From the NCBI RefSeq assembly GCF_014384705.1, contig NZ_JACRSN010000031.1, positions 1 through 10,012 on the forward strand: a stretch of 10,012 bases of DNA, in the 5' to 3' direction. Shown one piece after another: positions 1 through 6,541 of the stretch. The translations under genes and the position numbers were made by a program. The DNA is from Yeguia hominis (GTDB taxonomy: Bacteria > Bacillota > Clostridia > Oscillospirales > Acutalibacteraceae). The stretch's first letter is position 1. Each line of letters opens with the position of its first letter. Below the pieces are notes generated by a model. That model had not been told where the DNA came from. It searched no databases and was given only the letters and a program-made list of their open reading frames with translations.

Positions 1-2
1 CG

Positions 3-188
3 CGCCGCAACGGCAAGGTCGAGCGCAGCCACCGCGAGGATCAGAAGCATTTTTACTCCTGCCGCGCTTTCTGTTCTCTGGATGATTTCGCAAAGCAACT
101 TGCCGTTTACAATCGCCGCTCTAACAACTTACCCATGAGATCCATCCGCTGGCTCTCTCCCTCCGAGTTCGCTGTCCAATTTGTTTGA
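3..188 (+). CDS. 3' end of a DDE (rve-type) insertion-sequence transposase, partial
   Basis: The frame starting at base 3 is open from the window edge to a TGA at 186-188 and gives 61 residues, beginning RRNGKVERSHREDQKHFY and ending SPSEFAVQFV. The NGKVERSHR block is the segment carrying the final catalytic Glu of the D,D-35-E core in IS481- and IS3-type transposases, and the following tail (a YNRRSNN segment, then LSPSEF) is typical of their C-termini. The protein would bind the element's ends and catalyse strand transfer. The two upstream Asp residues lie outside the window, so activity cannot be judged. Base composition is richer in G+C than the operon that follows. The family assignment (IS481 versus IS3) is from memory of motifs; that it is an rve-type transposase end is well supported. 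Confidence 0.85.
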   Translation, partial: RRNGKVERSHREDQKHFYSCRAFCSLDDFAKQLAVYNRRSNNLPMRSIRWLSPSEFAVQFV

Positions 189-205
189 CAAACCTACAAT
201 TCTAA
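3..205 (+). mobile_element. Right end of an IS481/IS3-like element (approximate boundary)
   Basis: The element is cut by the left window edge. Its far end should lie just past the transposase stop. The stop codon sits in a small imperfect palindrome, GTTTGACAAAC (183-193), and the composition turns A/T-rich after about 200. I infer that the terminal inverted repeat lies in about 181-200. The partner end and any target duplication are not visible, so the boundary is approximate. Only about 36 bases separate the transposase stop from the convergent last gene of the operon, and no hairpin terminator is seen between them. Confidence 0.5.
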
Positions 206-224
206 AAGGTTATTTTCTAAAAAA

Positions 225-1145
225 TCAAATCCATTTTTTAAGATAATCTTGTGCCATAAGAAGCGCTTTTTTTACAAGGCACAAATCTCCCTCGAAATCC
301 GGATCTTCATGTTCAATACTAATCACGCCGTTATAATCAATTCCCTTTAATTCAGAAATAAATTTTTCAAAGTCAACACCTCCCCTTCCGGGCATTCTGC
401 AGTTCCAATACCCGTTTGTCAATTTCCTGTTAAGCTGACGATTATATGTGCCATAATAAGAAAGTTTTTCTTTATCAATCCATGCATCTTTTGCGTGGAC
501 ATGCAGAATCCGATCACGGAACGTTTTAATGGGAGACAAGTAATCCATCTGCATAATATACATATGAGACGGATCATAATTCAGACCAAAGTTTTTTTCC
601 GGAATTCTACGGAACATTTCTTCCCATAATTCCGGAGAAAAAGAAATAGTTCCTGGAACACCTTGCTGTTGCCATCCTTCCATTGGACAATTTTCAACAA
701 CAATATTTACTTTTTTTTCAAAGGCATAAGCAACAATCGGATGAAAAATTTCTTCAAAAAGAGTAAAATTTTCTTCAATAGATTTTGTATAGTCTTTTCC
801 TATAAAAGTTCCAACAGTCGGTACGCCAAGTAATGCGGCAAGGTCAATACAACGGAGCAAATGTAAATTGTTGCGCTTTCTGCGCACTAAATCTGCATCT
901 AAGTTATTATCATAAAAAGCAAGCGAAGTAATTTTCATCTGATATAAATCCAAAATATTCTGAACGCGTGCTGCTTCTTTTTCAAGGTTTCCCGAAACAC
1001 TCAGATCTGACGAAGCATAATCTCGCTGATTTTCAGTCGGCCAACAGCCAACTTCCATTGCATGAAATCCATTTTCTGCAGCCCATTTGACTTTTTCCTC
1101 AAAAGAGATATCTCCTAAACAAACACTTAAAAAACCTAAATACAT
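225..1145 (-). CDS. Sugar phosphate isomerase/epimerase family TIM-barrel protein (copy B)
   Basis: The 306-residue cytosolic protein has the xylose-isomerase-like TIM-barrel fold of the AP-endonuclease-2/IolE superfamily. The N-terminal strand is MYLGFLSVCLGD, followed by GFHAMEVGCWP. Likely divalent metal ligands are Glu151 (VVENCP), Asp191 (NYDPSH), His217 (HVHAKD) and Glu278 (ISIEHEDP). Family members isomerise or epimerise sugars, inososes or keto-sugars; some act on 3-keto-glycosides. It is the last gene of the operon, about 83 bases after oxidoreductase B and separated from it by a strong hairpin, so its level may be set independently. The ATG at 1143-1145 has only a weak upstream site (AAAGGG about 13 bases away, GGA closer). 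Pairing with an upstream oxidoreductase suggests that it acts on an oxidised intermediate. Family is certain; substrate unknown. Confidence 0.9.
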   Translation of the reverse strand: MYLGFLSVCLGDISFEEKVKWAAENGFHAMEVGCWPTENQRDYASSDLSVSGNLEKEAARVQNILDLYQMKITSLAFYDNNLDADLVRRKRNNLHLLRCIDLAALLGVPTVGTFIGKDYTKSIEENFTLFEEIFHPIVAYAFEKKVNIVVENCPMEGWQQQGVPGTISFSPELWEEMFRRIPEKNFGLNYDPSHMYIMQMDYLSPIKTFRDRILHVHAKDAWIDKEKLSYYGTYNRQLNRKLTNGYWNCRMPGRGGVDFEKFISELKGIDYNGVISIEHEDPDFEGDLCLVKKALLMAQDYLKKWI

Positions 1146-1187
1146 ATAAAAGTTCCAACCCTTTCGCTTTCTTAGATTTATTAAGAT

Positions 1188-1221
1188 TGATGACGCAGAG
1201 AAGAATTTCTCTGCGTCATCA
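1188..1221 (-). terminator. Perfect 15-bp hairpin between oxidoreductase B and isomerase B (attenuator or partial terminator)
   Basis: Arms TGATGACGCAGAGAA (1188-1202) and TTCTCTGCGTCATCA (1207-1221) are exact reverse complements around a GAAT loop. The hairpin begins 7 bases after the stop of oxidoreductase B. On the operon strand it is followed by ATCTTAATAAATCT, which is A/T-rich but not an uninterrupted T tract. It is therefore either a leaky terminator reducing expression of the last gene, or a 3' stabilising hairpin for the upstream message. The structure is directly visible; the function is inferred. Confidence 0.7.
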
Positions 1222-1228
1222 TATTGCT

Positions 1229-2242
1229 CTATAGTTTCATAACTTTTCCGGACTCTGCAGAGGCATATCCTTTTTTAATAATATTAAGACAGATTTTTCC
1301 ATCTTCACCTGTAGTTACTGGTGTCTTATGATTTAATACACAATCAACAAAATGGCTCTCCAACCCCACCCACGGATCAACATTCTCATAGGGAACTTCA
1401 ACAAAATCTATGCTATCCTTTTTTGTCATAAGAATTTTTCCCGGCGCACCATTTGCGGAAGCATTATAAATCACAGTTCCTTCTTCACAATAAATTTCGA
1501 TGCGTTCATAAGCGTAATTTTTTGGTCCAACAGTTGTAAAGCTCATAAAGCACTGCGCCATCATTCCATTTTTCATTTTTAATGTAATAGAAGCATTATC
1601 CTCAATTCCATTTTCAAGCAAACTTTGCGTTGATGCAGAAACTGTTTCTGGATCGCTTCGCGAAAGCCAGCGAATAACATCATAATGATGTGCGCCAAGG
1701 TCCCCAAGCGGACCACCACCAGATTTCTTTTTATCATGAAACCATTCTGTCTTTGGATGCCAAAATTTATCAATTCCAGTATGTGACATCTGCGTACGGA
1801 TTACAAGCGGTCGTCCAATTTCTCCACTATGGATGATCTCATCTAATTTCTGAAGAGATCCACAAAACCGCTCAAAAAATGCAGCTTGCATAATGATGCC
1901 ATTTTCTTTTGCAGCACTAACCATCCGCTCCGCCTCATCCATGTCCATTGCAAAAGGCTTCTGAACCAAAAGATGCTTTTTCGCCCTCGCACCATCAATC
2001 GCATTTGGGCAGTGCGCAAAATTAGGAGTACAGATAATAACTGCTTCGATGTCGCTCTTCAGCATTTCTGCATAATCTGTATAAATTTCTGCTACGCCGT
2101 ACTTTTTTGCCATTGCTTCAGCAAGATCCAGACGCATGTCACAGACCGCTTTTAATTCTGCAGCTTCGACCTTCATTAAAGCATCCATCTGAAACTCTGC
2201 AATTGCTCCACAACCGACCAAGCCTATTTTCAATTTTTTCAT
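1229..2242 (-). CDS. Gfo/Idh/MocA family NAD(P)-dependent oxidoreductase (copy B)
   Basis: The 337-residue cytosolic protein has an N-terminal Rossmann fold with the dinucleotide motif GLVGCGAIAEF (G8-F17), then the C-terminal alpha/beta domain of the family. The usual EKP motif appears as VQKPF (Lys95 kept, Glu replaced by Gln94). The second catalytic signature is GDLGAHHYD, giving Asp181 and His185. These enzymes oxidise or reduce a ring hydroxyl or keto group of sugars, glycosides or cyclitols. The ATG at 2240-2242 follows an AAAGAGGG ribosome site at good spacing. It starts 31 bases after permease 2 and precedes isomerase B, the second oxidoreductase/isomerase pair of this operon. Substrate and NAD versus NADP preference cannot be fixed from the sequence. 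Confidence 0.92.
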   Translation of the reverse strand: MKKLKIGLVGCGAIAEFQMDALMKVEAAELKAVCDMRLDLAEAMAKKYGVAEIYTDYAEMLKSDIEAVIICTPNFAHCPNAIDGARAKKHLLVQKPFAMDMDEAERMVSAAKENGIIMQAAFFERFCGSLQKLDEIIHSGEIGRPLVIRTQMSHTGIDKFWHPKTEWFHDKKKSGGGPLGDLGAHHYDVIRWLSRSDPETVSASTQSLLENGIEDNASITLKMKNGMMAQCFMSFTTVGPKNYAYERIEIYCEEGTVIYNASANGAPGKILMTKKDSIDFVEVPYENVDPWVGLESHFVDCVLNHKTPVTTGEDGKICLNIIKKGYASAESGKVMKL

Positions 2243-2273
2243 AGTTAATAACCCTCTTTCTTTATCAAATTGT

Positions 2274-3146
2274 TTATTCTTTGATCGCGCCCGCAGTCAT
2301 TCCCATCGTAATCCAACGTTGAAAAATCAAGGCAAGTACGAGTGGAATCACTGTTGCAATACATCCGCCAGTCATCATCATCCCATAATCAAGGCCAAAC
2401 TGTCCAACAAATTCAGAAATTGCAACCGGGATCGTTTTCTTTGATTGGGAATTAATCAGAATTAATGAATAGAGAAATTCATCCCACGCCATAAGGAAGG
2501 CTAATACGCCCACAGCAACAAACCCTGGACCTGATACGGGAACAACTACTCGGATAAACGCACCCAATCGGCTGCATCCGTCAATCCGAGCTGCTGCTTC
2601 TAAATCCTTTGATATTGTTTTAAAGTAACCTGTAAGGATCCAGACTACATAAGCAAGAATAAAAGACGTATATACCAGAACTAATGAAATTAACTTATCG
2701 TTCATTTGAAGTTTCTTTAAAATAAAAAACAAGGGAACAACCAAAGATATTGCCGGCAACATCTGCGCAAAAAGGCAAAGCAGTAATAAATGATCACGAA
2801 ATTTAAAGCGTAATCTAGCAAATGCATAAGACGCAAGTGTACCAAAAAACAGACAGACAACTGTCGTAGCAATCGAAACAATCAAACTATTTCCAATTGC
2901 AACCTTAAAAACTTCTGCTTGTGATTTTATACCACTATCAGGCGCATTAGAAAAAATCTTCTGATAGCGAGAAAAGGTATATTCTGGAGGAAGAAAGCTG
3001 CCTTCGACATCAATCAAATACTTTGTATCACTCGCACTGGAAATAAACATCCATAGGAGTGGCGCTACTGTCCAGACAAACAAAAGAATAACCGCCGCAT
3101 ATTTTAAAACAGACAATGAACTTCTTTTAAAAAAATGACTGTTCAC
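2274..3146 (-). CDS. Carbohydrate ABC transporter permease, MalG/UgpE type (inner-ring permease 2)
   Basis: This 290-residue integral membrane protein has about six hydrophobic segments, the first at residues 14-36. The ABC-permease EAA loop is at about 183-203, EAAARIDG followed by FIRVVVP, which contacts the ATPase. The WDEFLYSLIL stretch is typical of the MalG-like CUT1 family. With permease 1 it forms the membrane channel for a sugar or glycoside delivered by the lipoprotein. I chose the GTG at 3144-3146 because AAAGGGAGGG lies 6 bases upstream; a longer reading starting at 3194 would overlap the end of permease 1 and add 16 residues without a ribosome site. The gap to permease 1 is then 19 bases. 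No matching ATPase gene is in the window. Confidence 0.93.
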   Translation of the reverse strand: MNSHFFKRSSLSVLKYAAVILLFVWTVAPLLWMFISSASDTKYLIDVEGSFLPPEYTFSRYQKIFSNAPDSGIKSQAEVFKVAIGNSLIVSIATTVVCLFFGTLASYAFARLRFKFRDHLLLLCLFAQMLPAISLVVPLFFILKKLQMNDKLISLVLVYTSFILAYVVWILTGYFKTISKDLEAAARIDGCSRLGAFIRVVVPVSGPGFVAVGVLAFLMAWDEFLYSLILINSQSKKTIPVAISEFVGQFGLDYGMMMTGGCIATVIPLVLALIFQRWITMGMTAGAIKE

Positions 3147-3152
3147 AAAATT

Positions 3153-3162
3153 CCCTCCCTTT
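3153..3162 (-). promoter_or_regulatory. Ribosome binding site that fixes the GTG start of permease 2
   Basis: The operon strand reads AAAGGGAGGG here, 6 bases before GTG at 3146. It sits entirely in the 19-base gap after the permease 1 stop (3166-3168). This decides the start in favour of GTG over an upstream start inside the preceding gene. Confidence 0.8.
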
Positions 3163-3165
3163 GCT

Positions 3166-4071
3166 TTAATAGCTGTCCTCATGTTGTAAAACACGCTTAT
3201 AAAGCAGACAGATCATGATGGTAAGAATTGCTACAATCAGGCCTATTGTTGACCCATATCCGAAATCCAAAGCCTTAAAAGTCTTAAAATATGCATAATA
3301 ACTGATAACCATGGTTCCGCTGTTTGGTCCACCCTGCGTTAGCAGATAAACAATATCAAAAACGCGAAGTGCCTGCATCGTTCGAAGGATCAACACGACA
3401 AACATCATTGGTTGAAGCAGCGGCAGAATAATATACCTAAGCCGTTTAAAGGATCCTGCCCCATCAATCAGCGCTGCCTCCCGCAAATCCGGAGAAATTG
3501 TTTGTAGACCTGCGAGAAACATAACAACATATAGCGGGGTCATCCTCCAAGTATCAGCAAGGATAATCATATTCAGCGCTCGATTTGCCGTACCAAGCCA
3601 AACAACCGGTGCACTAATCAAACCGATTTTCAAAAGAATCTTGTTTAACGCGCCGTAACTCGCTTGATAAATCCATCCCCAGAGTTGCGCGTTAACTACA
3701 GTAGGCACGGCCCAGGGGGCTAATACAAGCCCCCTCATAATGCCGCGGCCTTTGAATTTCAAGTTTAATAAAAGTGCAATCGCAATTCCTAATATCGTCT
3801 GCACAATCAGAGAAAGAACTGTAAAGTAGACGGTTATTCCAAGCGAGGACCAGAACGCCCTGTCGGTAAGAACAGCCACATATTGCTGAAGGCCAAGAAA
3901 TTCATTTCCTGCTTTCAAAAGATCGGTTTTAAAAAACGTCATGTAAATTGCATAACCAATTGGATAAAGAACCAATCCCAAGATCAAGAGCAGCGCAGGA
4001 GTGATAATAAGGTAAGCAAATGTCCCCTCTCGTATCTCTCTGCGTAGCATTCGGTTGTGAAAATTCCGCAT
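3166..4071 (-). CDS. Carbohydrate ABC transporter permease, MalF/UgpA type (permease 1)
   Basis: From the ATG at 4069-4071 the protein has 301 residues. It has about six membrane segments, starting with the hydrophobic run at residues 18-45, and an EAA loop at about 198-217 (EAALIDGAGS, then IILPLLQP). The LTQGGP motif near residue 244 is common in CUT1 permeases that pair with a MalG-like partner. The open frame continues upstream to a TTG at 4113, but that start has no ribosome site, whereas AAGGAG is 11 bases before the ATG, so I prefer the shorter form. It lies 79 bases after the binding-protein gene, with a small hairpin in the gap, and 19 bases before permease 2. It forms a heterodimeric channel with permease 2. 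Confidence 0.92.
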   Translation of the reverse strand: MRNFHNRMLRREIREGTFAYLIITPALLLILGLVLYPIGYAIYMTFFKTDLLKAGNEFLGLQQYVAVLTDRAFWSSLGITVYFTVLSLIVQTILGIAIALLLNLKFKGRGIMRGLVLAPWAVPTVVNAQLWGWIYQASYGALNKILLKIGLISAPVVWLGTANRALNMIILADTWRMTPLYVVMFLAGLQTISPDLREAALIDGAGSFKRLRYIILPLLQPMMFVVLILRTMQALRVFDIVYLLTQGGPNSGTMVISYYAYFKTFKALDFGYGSTIGLIVAILTIMICLLYKRVLQHEDSY

Positions 4072-4082
4072 GAACCAATTTT

Positions 4083-4088
4083 CTCCTT
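4083..4088 (-). promoter_or_regulatory. Ribosome binding site for permease 1
   Basis: AAGGAG on the operon strand lies 11 bases before the ATG at 4071, slightly long but usable spacing. The alternative TTG start at 4113 lies upstream of it and has no comparable site. Confidence 0.6.
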
Positions 4089-4105
4089 CACTTCCGGCTC
4101 GTATT

Positions 4106-4133
4106 TTCTGCAACTCGCAATATCTATGCAGAA
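4106..4133 (-). promoter_or_regulatory. Small hairpin between binding-protein and permease genes
   Basis: Arms TTCTGCA (4106-4112) and TGCAGAA (4127-4133) are exact reverse complements with a 14-base loop. A hairpin in this position often protects the binding-protein message from 3' decay, or lowers downstream transcription, so that the binding protein exceeds the permeases. The arms are short and the loop is large, so this is a modest call. Confidence 0.35.
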
Positions 4134-4150
4134 GAAGAACCTATTCTCTG

Positions 4151-5479
4151 TTACTCTGTAATCTGTGCTGTTACTTCCTGCTGTGCTTTATCGAGCGCAT
4201 CTTTCGGAGAGGCCGCACCTGTCAAGGCGCTATGTAGATTTTGCTGCATAATATTTGACCACTCGCTATATTGCGCTACCTGCGGACGGAACATCTCAAA
4301 CTCGTACTGCGGCACACAGTCTGCAAGATATGGATATTGTTCCAAAACAGCACTGTCCTCAAAAACGGAGGCAATGGCCGGCACATTTGAAATTATTTCA
4401 ATAGATTCAGCCTGGAAATCCGGTTCAGTTATCATATCCAAAAATTTATACGCCCACTCTTTTGCATCAGAATTTTGAAGGATGCAAAGTCCACCGCCGC
4501 CGGGTGTGCTGCCGCTCTTTGTTCCGTATTTTTTGCTTCCGGGGACCAAACCAATTTTAATATCTCCAACAACATTTGATTCTTCATCGTTGTTTGTAAC
4601 ACCCCATGCATAGGACCAGTTTAGGGTAAAGGCAATATCTTTGACCATCAGCGAGTTTAAAACTGTCCGATCAGAATAAGTGATGGATGCCGGATCAGCA
4701 AATCCATTATTTAAAGAGTCCGTCATCATTGTCAGGGCATCTACTGCATTTTCACTATTCAGAGCCCATTCCCCGCTTTCATCATACCAGTTACCGCCAA
4801 AACTACAAACCAAGGCAGCCCAATCACAAACAAGGCCCTCTGCCTGGCTGGCACCCCAAGCCGTTCCATACTTTACAAGACCCTGATTCACAAGATCTTC
4901 GGACATTTCGATTGCTTCTTCCCAAGTTGCAGGCGGATTTTCATATCCCCCTGCTTCTAACAAGGCGTCATTATAATACAACCACTTTGTATCGTTCATG
5001 AACGGCAATCCCATTACCTTGCCATCAACTGTTAATTGATCAATGCTAACAGGAACAAATTGACTGATCTTTTCTTCTGTTATGAATTCATTGAGTGGGT
5101 AAGCAATTCCGGCGGCCAAAAATTCGGCAGGCCAAACTGTGTCAAGTAGCCCGAGATCTTCCGTGGAACCACTGGTGGCAGCAGTAATAATCTTATTGCG
5201 AATATTATCATAGGCATCAACGATCATTTCAACTTCAACGCCATAGGTTTCCTTATATTTTTTTGCTACAATTTCATATGCCGGTGCTGGCTCAGCACCA
5301 GAGATAACTGAAATTTTGTCAGGTTTTTCTTCATTAGACTGTGAATCTGGGGTTTCAGACAAAGAGGAAACGTTTTCTGAAGTCCCAGAGGCCTCAGAGG
5401 GTTTTCCACCCTGATTGCATCCTGAAAATGCTGCTATAAGTAGGCAAAGGCACAAAACGACGATAAATGTTTTTTTCAT
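4151..5479 (-). CDS. ABC transporter sugar-binding lipoprotein (family 1 extracellular solute-binding protein)
   Basis: This 442-residue precursor has a lipoprotein signal: basic MKK, a hydrophobic core (FIVVLCLCLLIAA), then lipobox FSGC with the lipidated Cys at residue 21. A Ser/Glu-rich, low-complexity linker covers about 22-55. The two-lobed binding domain follows, from DKISVISG (about residue 54) to the C-terminus. Length and pattern (an early WPAEFLAAG segment, STPGGGGLCI midway, WAYKFLDMI later) fit CUT1 sugar-binding proteins. Anchored outside the membrane, it captures a sugar or oligosaccharide and passes it to the two permeases. The ATG at 5477-5479 follows AAAGGGG at 7 bases. It lies 45 bases after isomerase A. 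The ligand cannot be deduced from sequence alone. Confidence 0.94.
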   Translation of the reverse strand: MKKTFIVVLCLCLLIAAFSGCNQGGKPSEASGTSENVSSLSETPDSQSNEEKPDKISVISGAEPAPAYEIVAKKYKETYGVEVEMIVDAYDNIRNKIITAATSGSTEDLGLLDTVWPAEFLAAGIAYPLNEFITEEKISQFVPVSIDQLTVDGKVMGLPFMNDTKWLYYNDALLEAGGYENPPATWEEAIEMSEDLVNQGLVKYGTAWGASQAEGLVCDWAALVCSFGGNWYDESGEWALNSENAVDALTMMTDSLNNGFADPASITYSDRTVLNSLMVKDIAFTLNWSYAWGVTNNDEESNVVGDIKIGLVPGSKKYGTKSGSTPGGGGLCILQNSDAKEWAYKFLDMITEPDFQAESIEIISNVPAIASVFEDSAVLEQYPYLADCVPQYEFEMFRPQVAQYSEWSNIMQQNLHSALTGAASPKDALDKAQQEVTAQITE

Positions 5480-5524
5480 AAGTGTACCCCTTTCGTGTCC
5501 GTAAATAAAATTTCATGAAACAAC

Positions 5525-6445
5525 TCAGCGAACGCCGGCTTGTTGCATCGCATCTTCAATATAAGCTTTCGCCATCCCGATATACTTCGGCATATCATTA
5601 TAAGCTCCGACCTCAAAGGAACAATAACCGTCAAACCCAATATCTTTCAACGTCTCAAATACATCGACCCAGTCAATAATTCCCATTCCACAAGGCAAAT
5701 TATAGTCGACAAGTCCGTCGCCATCACGCATATGAAAATGCTTAACACGATTTCCAAGCTTTCGAAGTGCTAAAGATGGATATTCACGCTGAATAAGATG
5801 CCAAGCCGTATCGAAATTTACACCAAATTTTGATGACGGAAGCCGATCAAACAGCCGCAGCATCGCATCTGAATTTCCGACAATAACATTCGCATGGCCT
5901 TCCATATAGAACTCCATACCCGCATCTTCGCAGTAACTTAAGCATTTCGAGAGTGTTTCAACATAATTCTCCCAAATCAGTTCATAATCGCCTTTTTGAA
6001 TATCCATTTTCCATTTAGGGGTGGCACGGCTAACACCATTAACAAACGGATTATAGTAACTTGGTGGATAATCGATTGGGCATGCTATCTTTACCCAATT
6101 TGAAACAAGATTCATTGCGCGGGACCCTAACTTGTATGCTACATCTGTGGACTTTTTAAAAATATCAATTGCCTTTTGATTTTCTACCTTATCAAGGCTT
6201 GAAAGACCTTCTATAATCGGCGTGTAAGCAGCAAACTCCGTCAGTTCCATCCCATACGCCTCATAAGCTTTTCGCAACTCACGAATCGTATCATCCGTAT
6301 AATAGGTGTCCAAATCCTGTTCTTCAAAAGCAATCATTTCGAGACCTTCAAATCCCATCTTTCCAATAATCTCAATTGCTTCATGATACGGCGGCTGGTA
6401 ATGCGGTTTTGAAAACGACCAAGTTGCACATCCAAGTTTAATCAT
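5525..6445 (-). CDS. Sugar phosphate isomerase/epimerase family TIM-barrel protein (copy A)
   Basis: The 306-residue cytosolic protein belongs to the xylose-isomerase-like TIM-barrel superfamily and begins MIKLGCATWSFSKPHYQ. Likely metal ligands are Glu182 (YMEGHAN), Asp212 (GVNFDTAWHL), His238 (HFHMRDGD) and Glu278 (CSFEVG). It is clearly diverged from copy B: the metal-ligand blocks line up but the rest differs, so the two probably act on different intermediates. The ATG at 6443-6445 has a strong AAAGGAGG site 7 bases upstream. It follows oxidoreductase A by 82 A/T-rich bases, forming the first oxidoreductase/isomerase pair. Reactions known in the family include inosose dehydration, keto-sugar epimerisation and elimination from 3-keto-glycosides; which applies here is unknown. 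Confidence 0.9.
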   Translation of the reverse strand: MIKLGCATWSFSKPHYQPPYHEAIEIIGKMGFEGLEMIAFEEQDLDTYYTDDTIRELRKAYEAYGMELTEFAAYTPIIEGLSSLDKVENQKAIDIFKKSTDVAYKLGSRAMNLVSNWVKIACPIDYPPSYYNPFVNGVSRATPKWKMDIQKGDYELIWENYVETLSKCLSYCEDAGMEFYMEGHANVIVGNSDAMLRLFDRLPSSKFGVNFDTAWHLIQREYPSLALRKLGNRVKHFHMRDGDGLVDYNLPCGMGIIDWVDVFETLKDIGFDGYCSFEVGAYNDMPKYIGMAKAYIEDAMQQAGVR

Positions 6446-6541
6446 TGTTTTTCCTCCTTTTAGTTAATAAAAGTATACACATTAAAAAATAGTCTTTAAT
6501 ATAAAATATTAAAACATTATAAAAAAGTTATCTAACTAAAA
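6446..6541 (-). promoter_or_regulatory. A/T-rich intergenic with nested inverted repeats, possible translational coupling
   Basis: In the operon message, TTTTAGTTA (6533-6541) lies in the last codons of oxidoreductase A. Its exact complement TAACTAAAA (6458-6466) abuts the GGAGG of isomerase A. Between them a second hairpin has 8-base arms, TTTAATAT (6495-6502) and ATATTAAA (6506-6513). Ribosomes finishing the first gene would open the outer stem. All stems are A/U-rich and weak, and such repeats arise easily in DNA this A/T-rich, so confidence is low. No convincing promoter was found here. Confidence 0.3.

Noticed and set aside
1352..2155. Open frames on the plus strand within the operon (also near 4680-5001, 5540-5773 and 6708-7214)
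   Set aside because: They lie antisense to well-supported enzymes, show no recognisable motifs and have no ribosome sites; they are shadows.
3147..3194. Sixteen-codon extension of permease 2 overlapping permease 1
   Set aside because: No ribosome site for it, whereas the GTG at 3146 has AAAGGGAGGG at 6 bases.
4072..4113. Fourteen-codon extension of permease 1 from a TTG
   Set aside because: No ribosome site upstream and the residues are polar and unlike the family; the ATG at 4071 has AAGGAG.
6505..6530. Internal promoter or terminator in the gap before isomerase A
   Set aside because: A TATAAT-like box exists but no acceptable -35 is 16-18 bases upstream, and the A/U-only hairpin is too weak to call a terminator.
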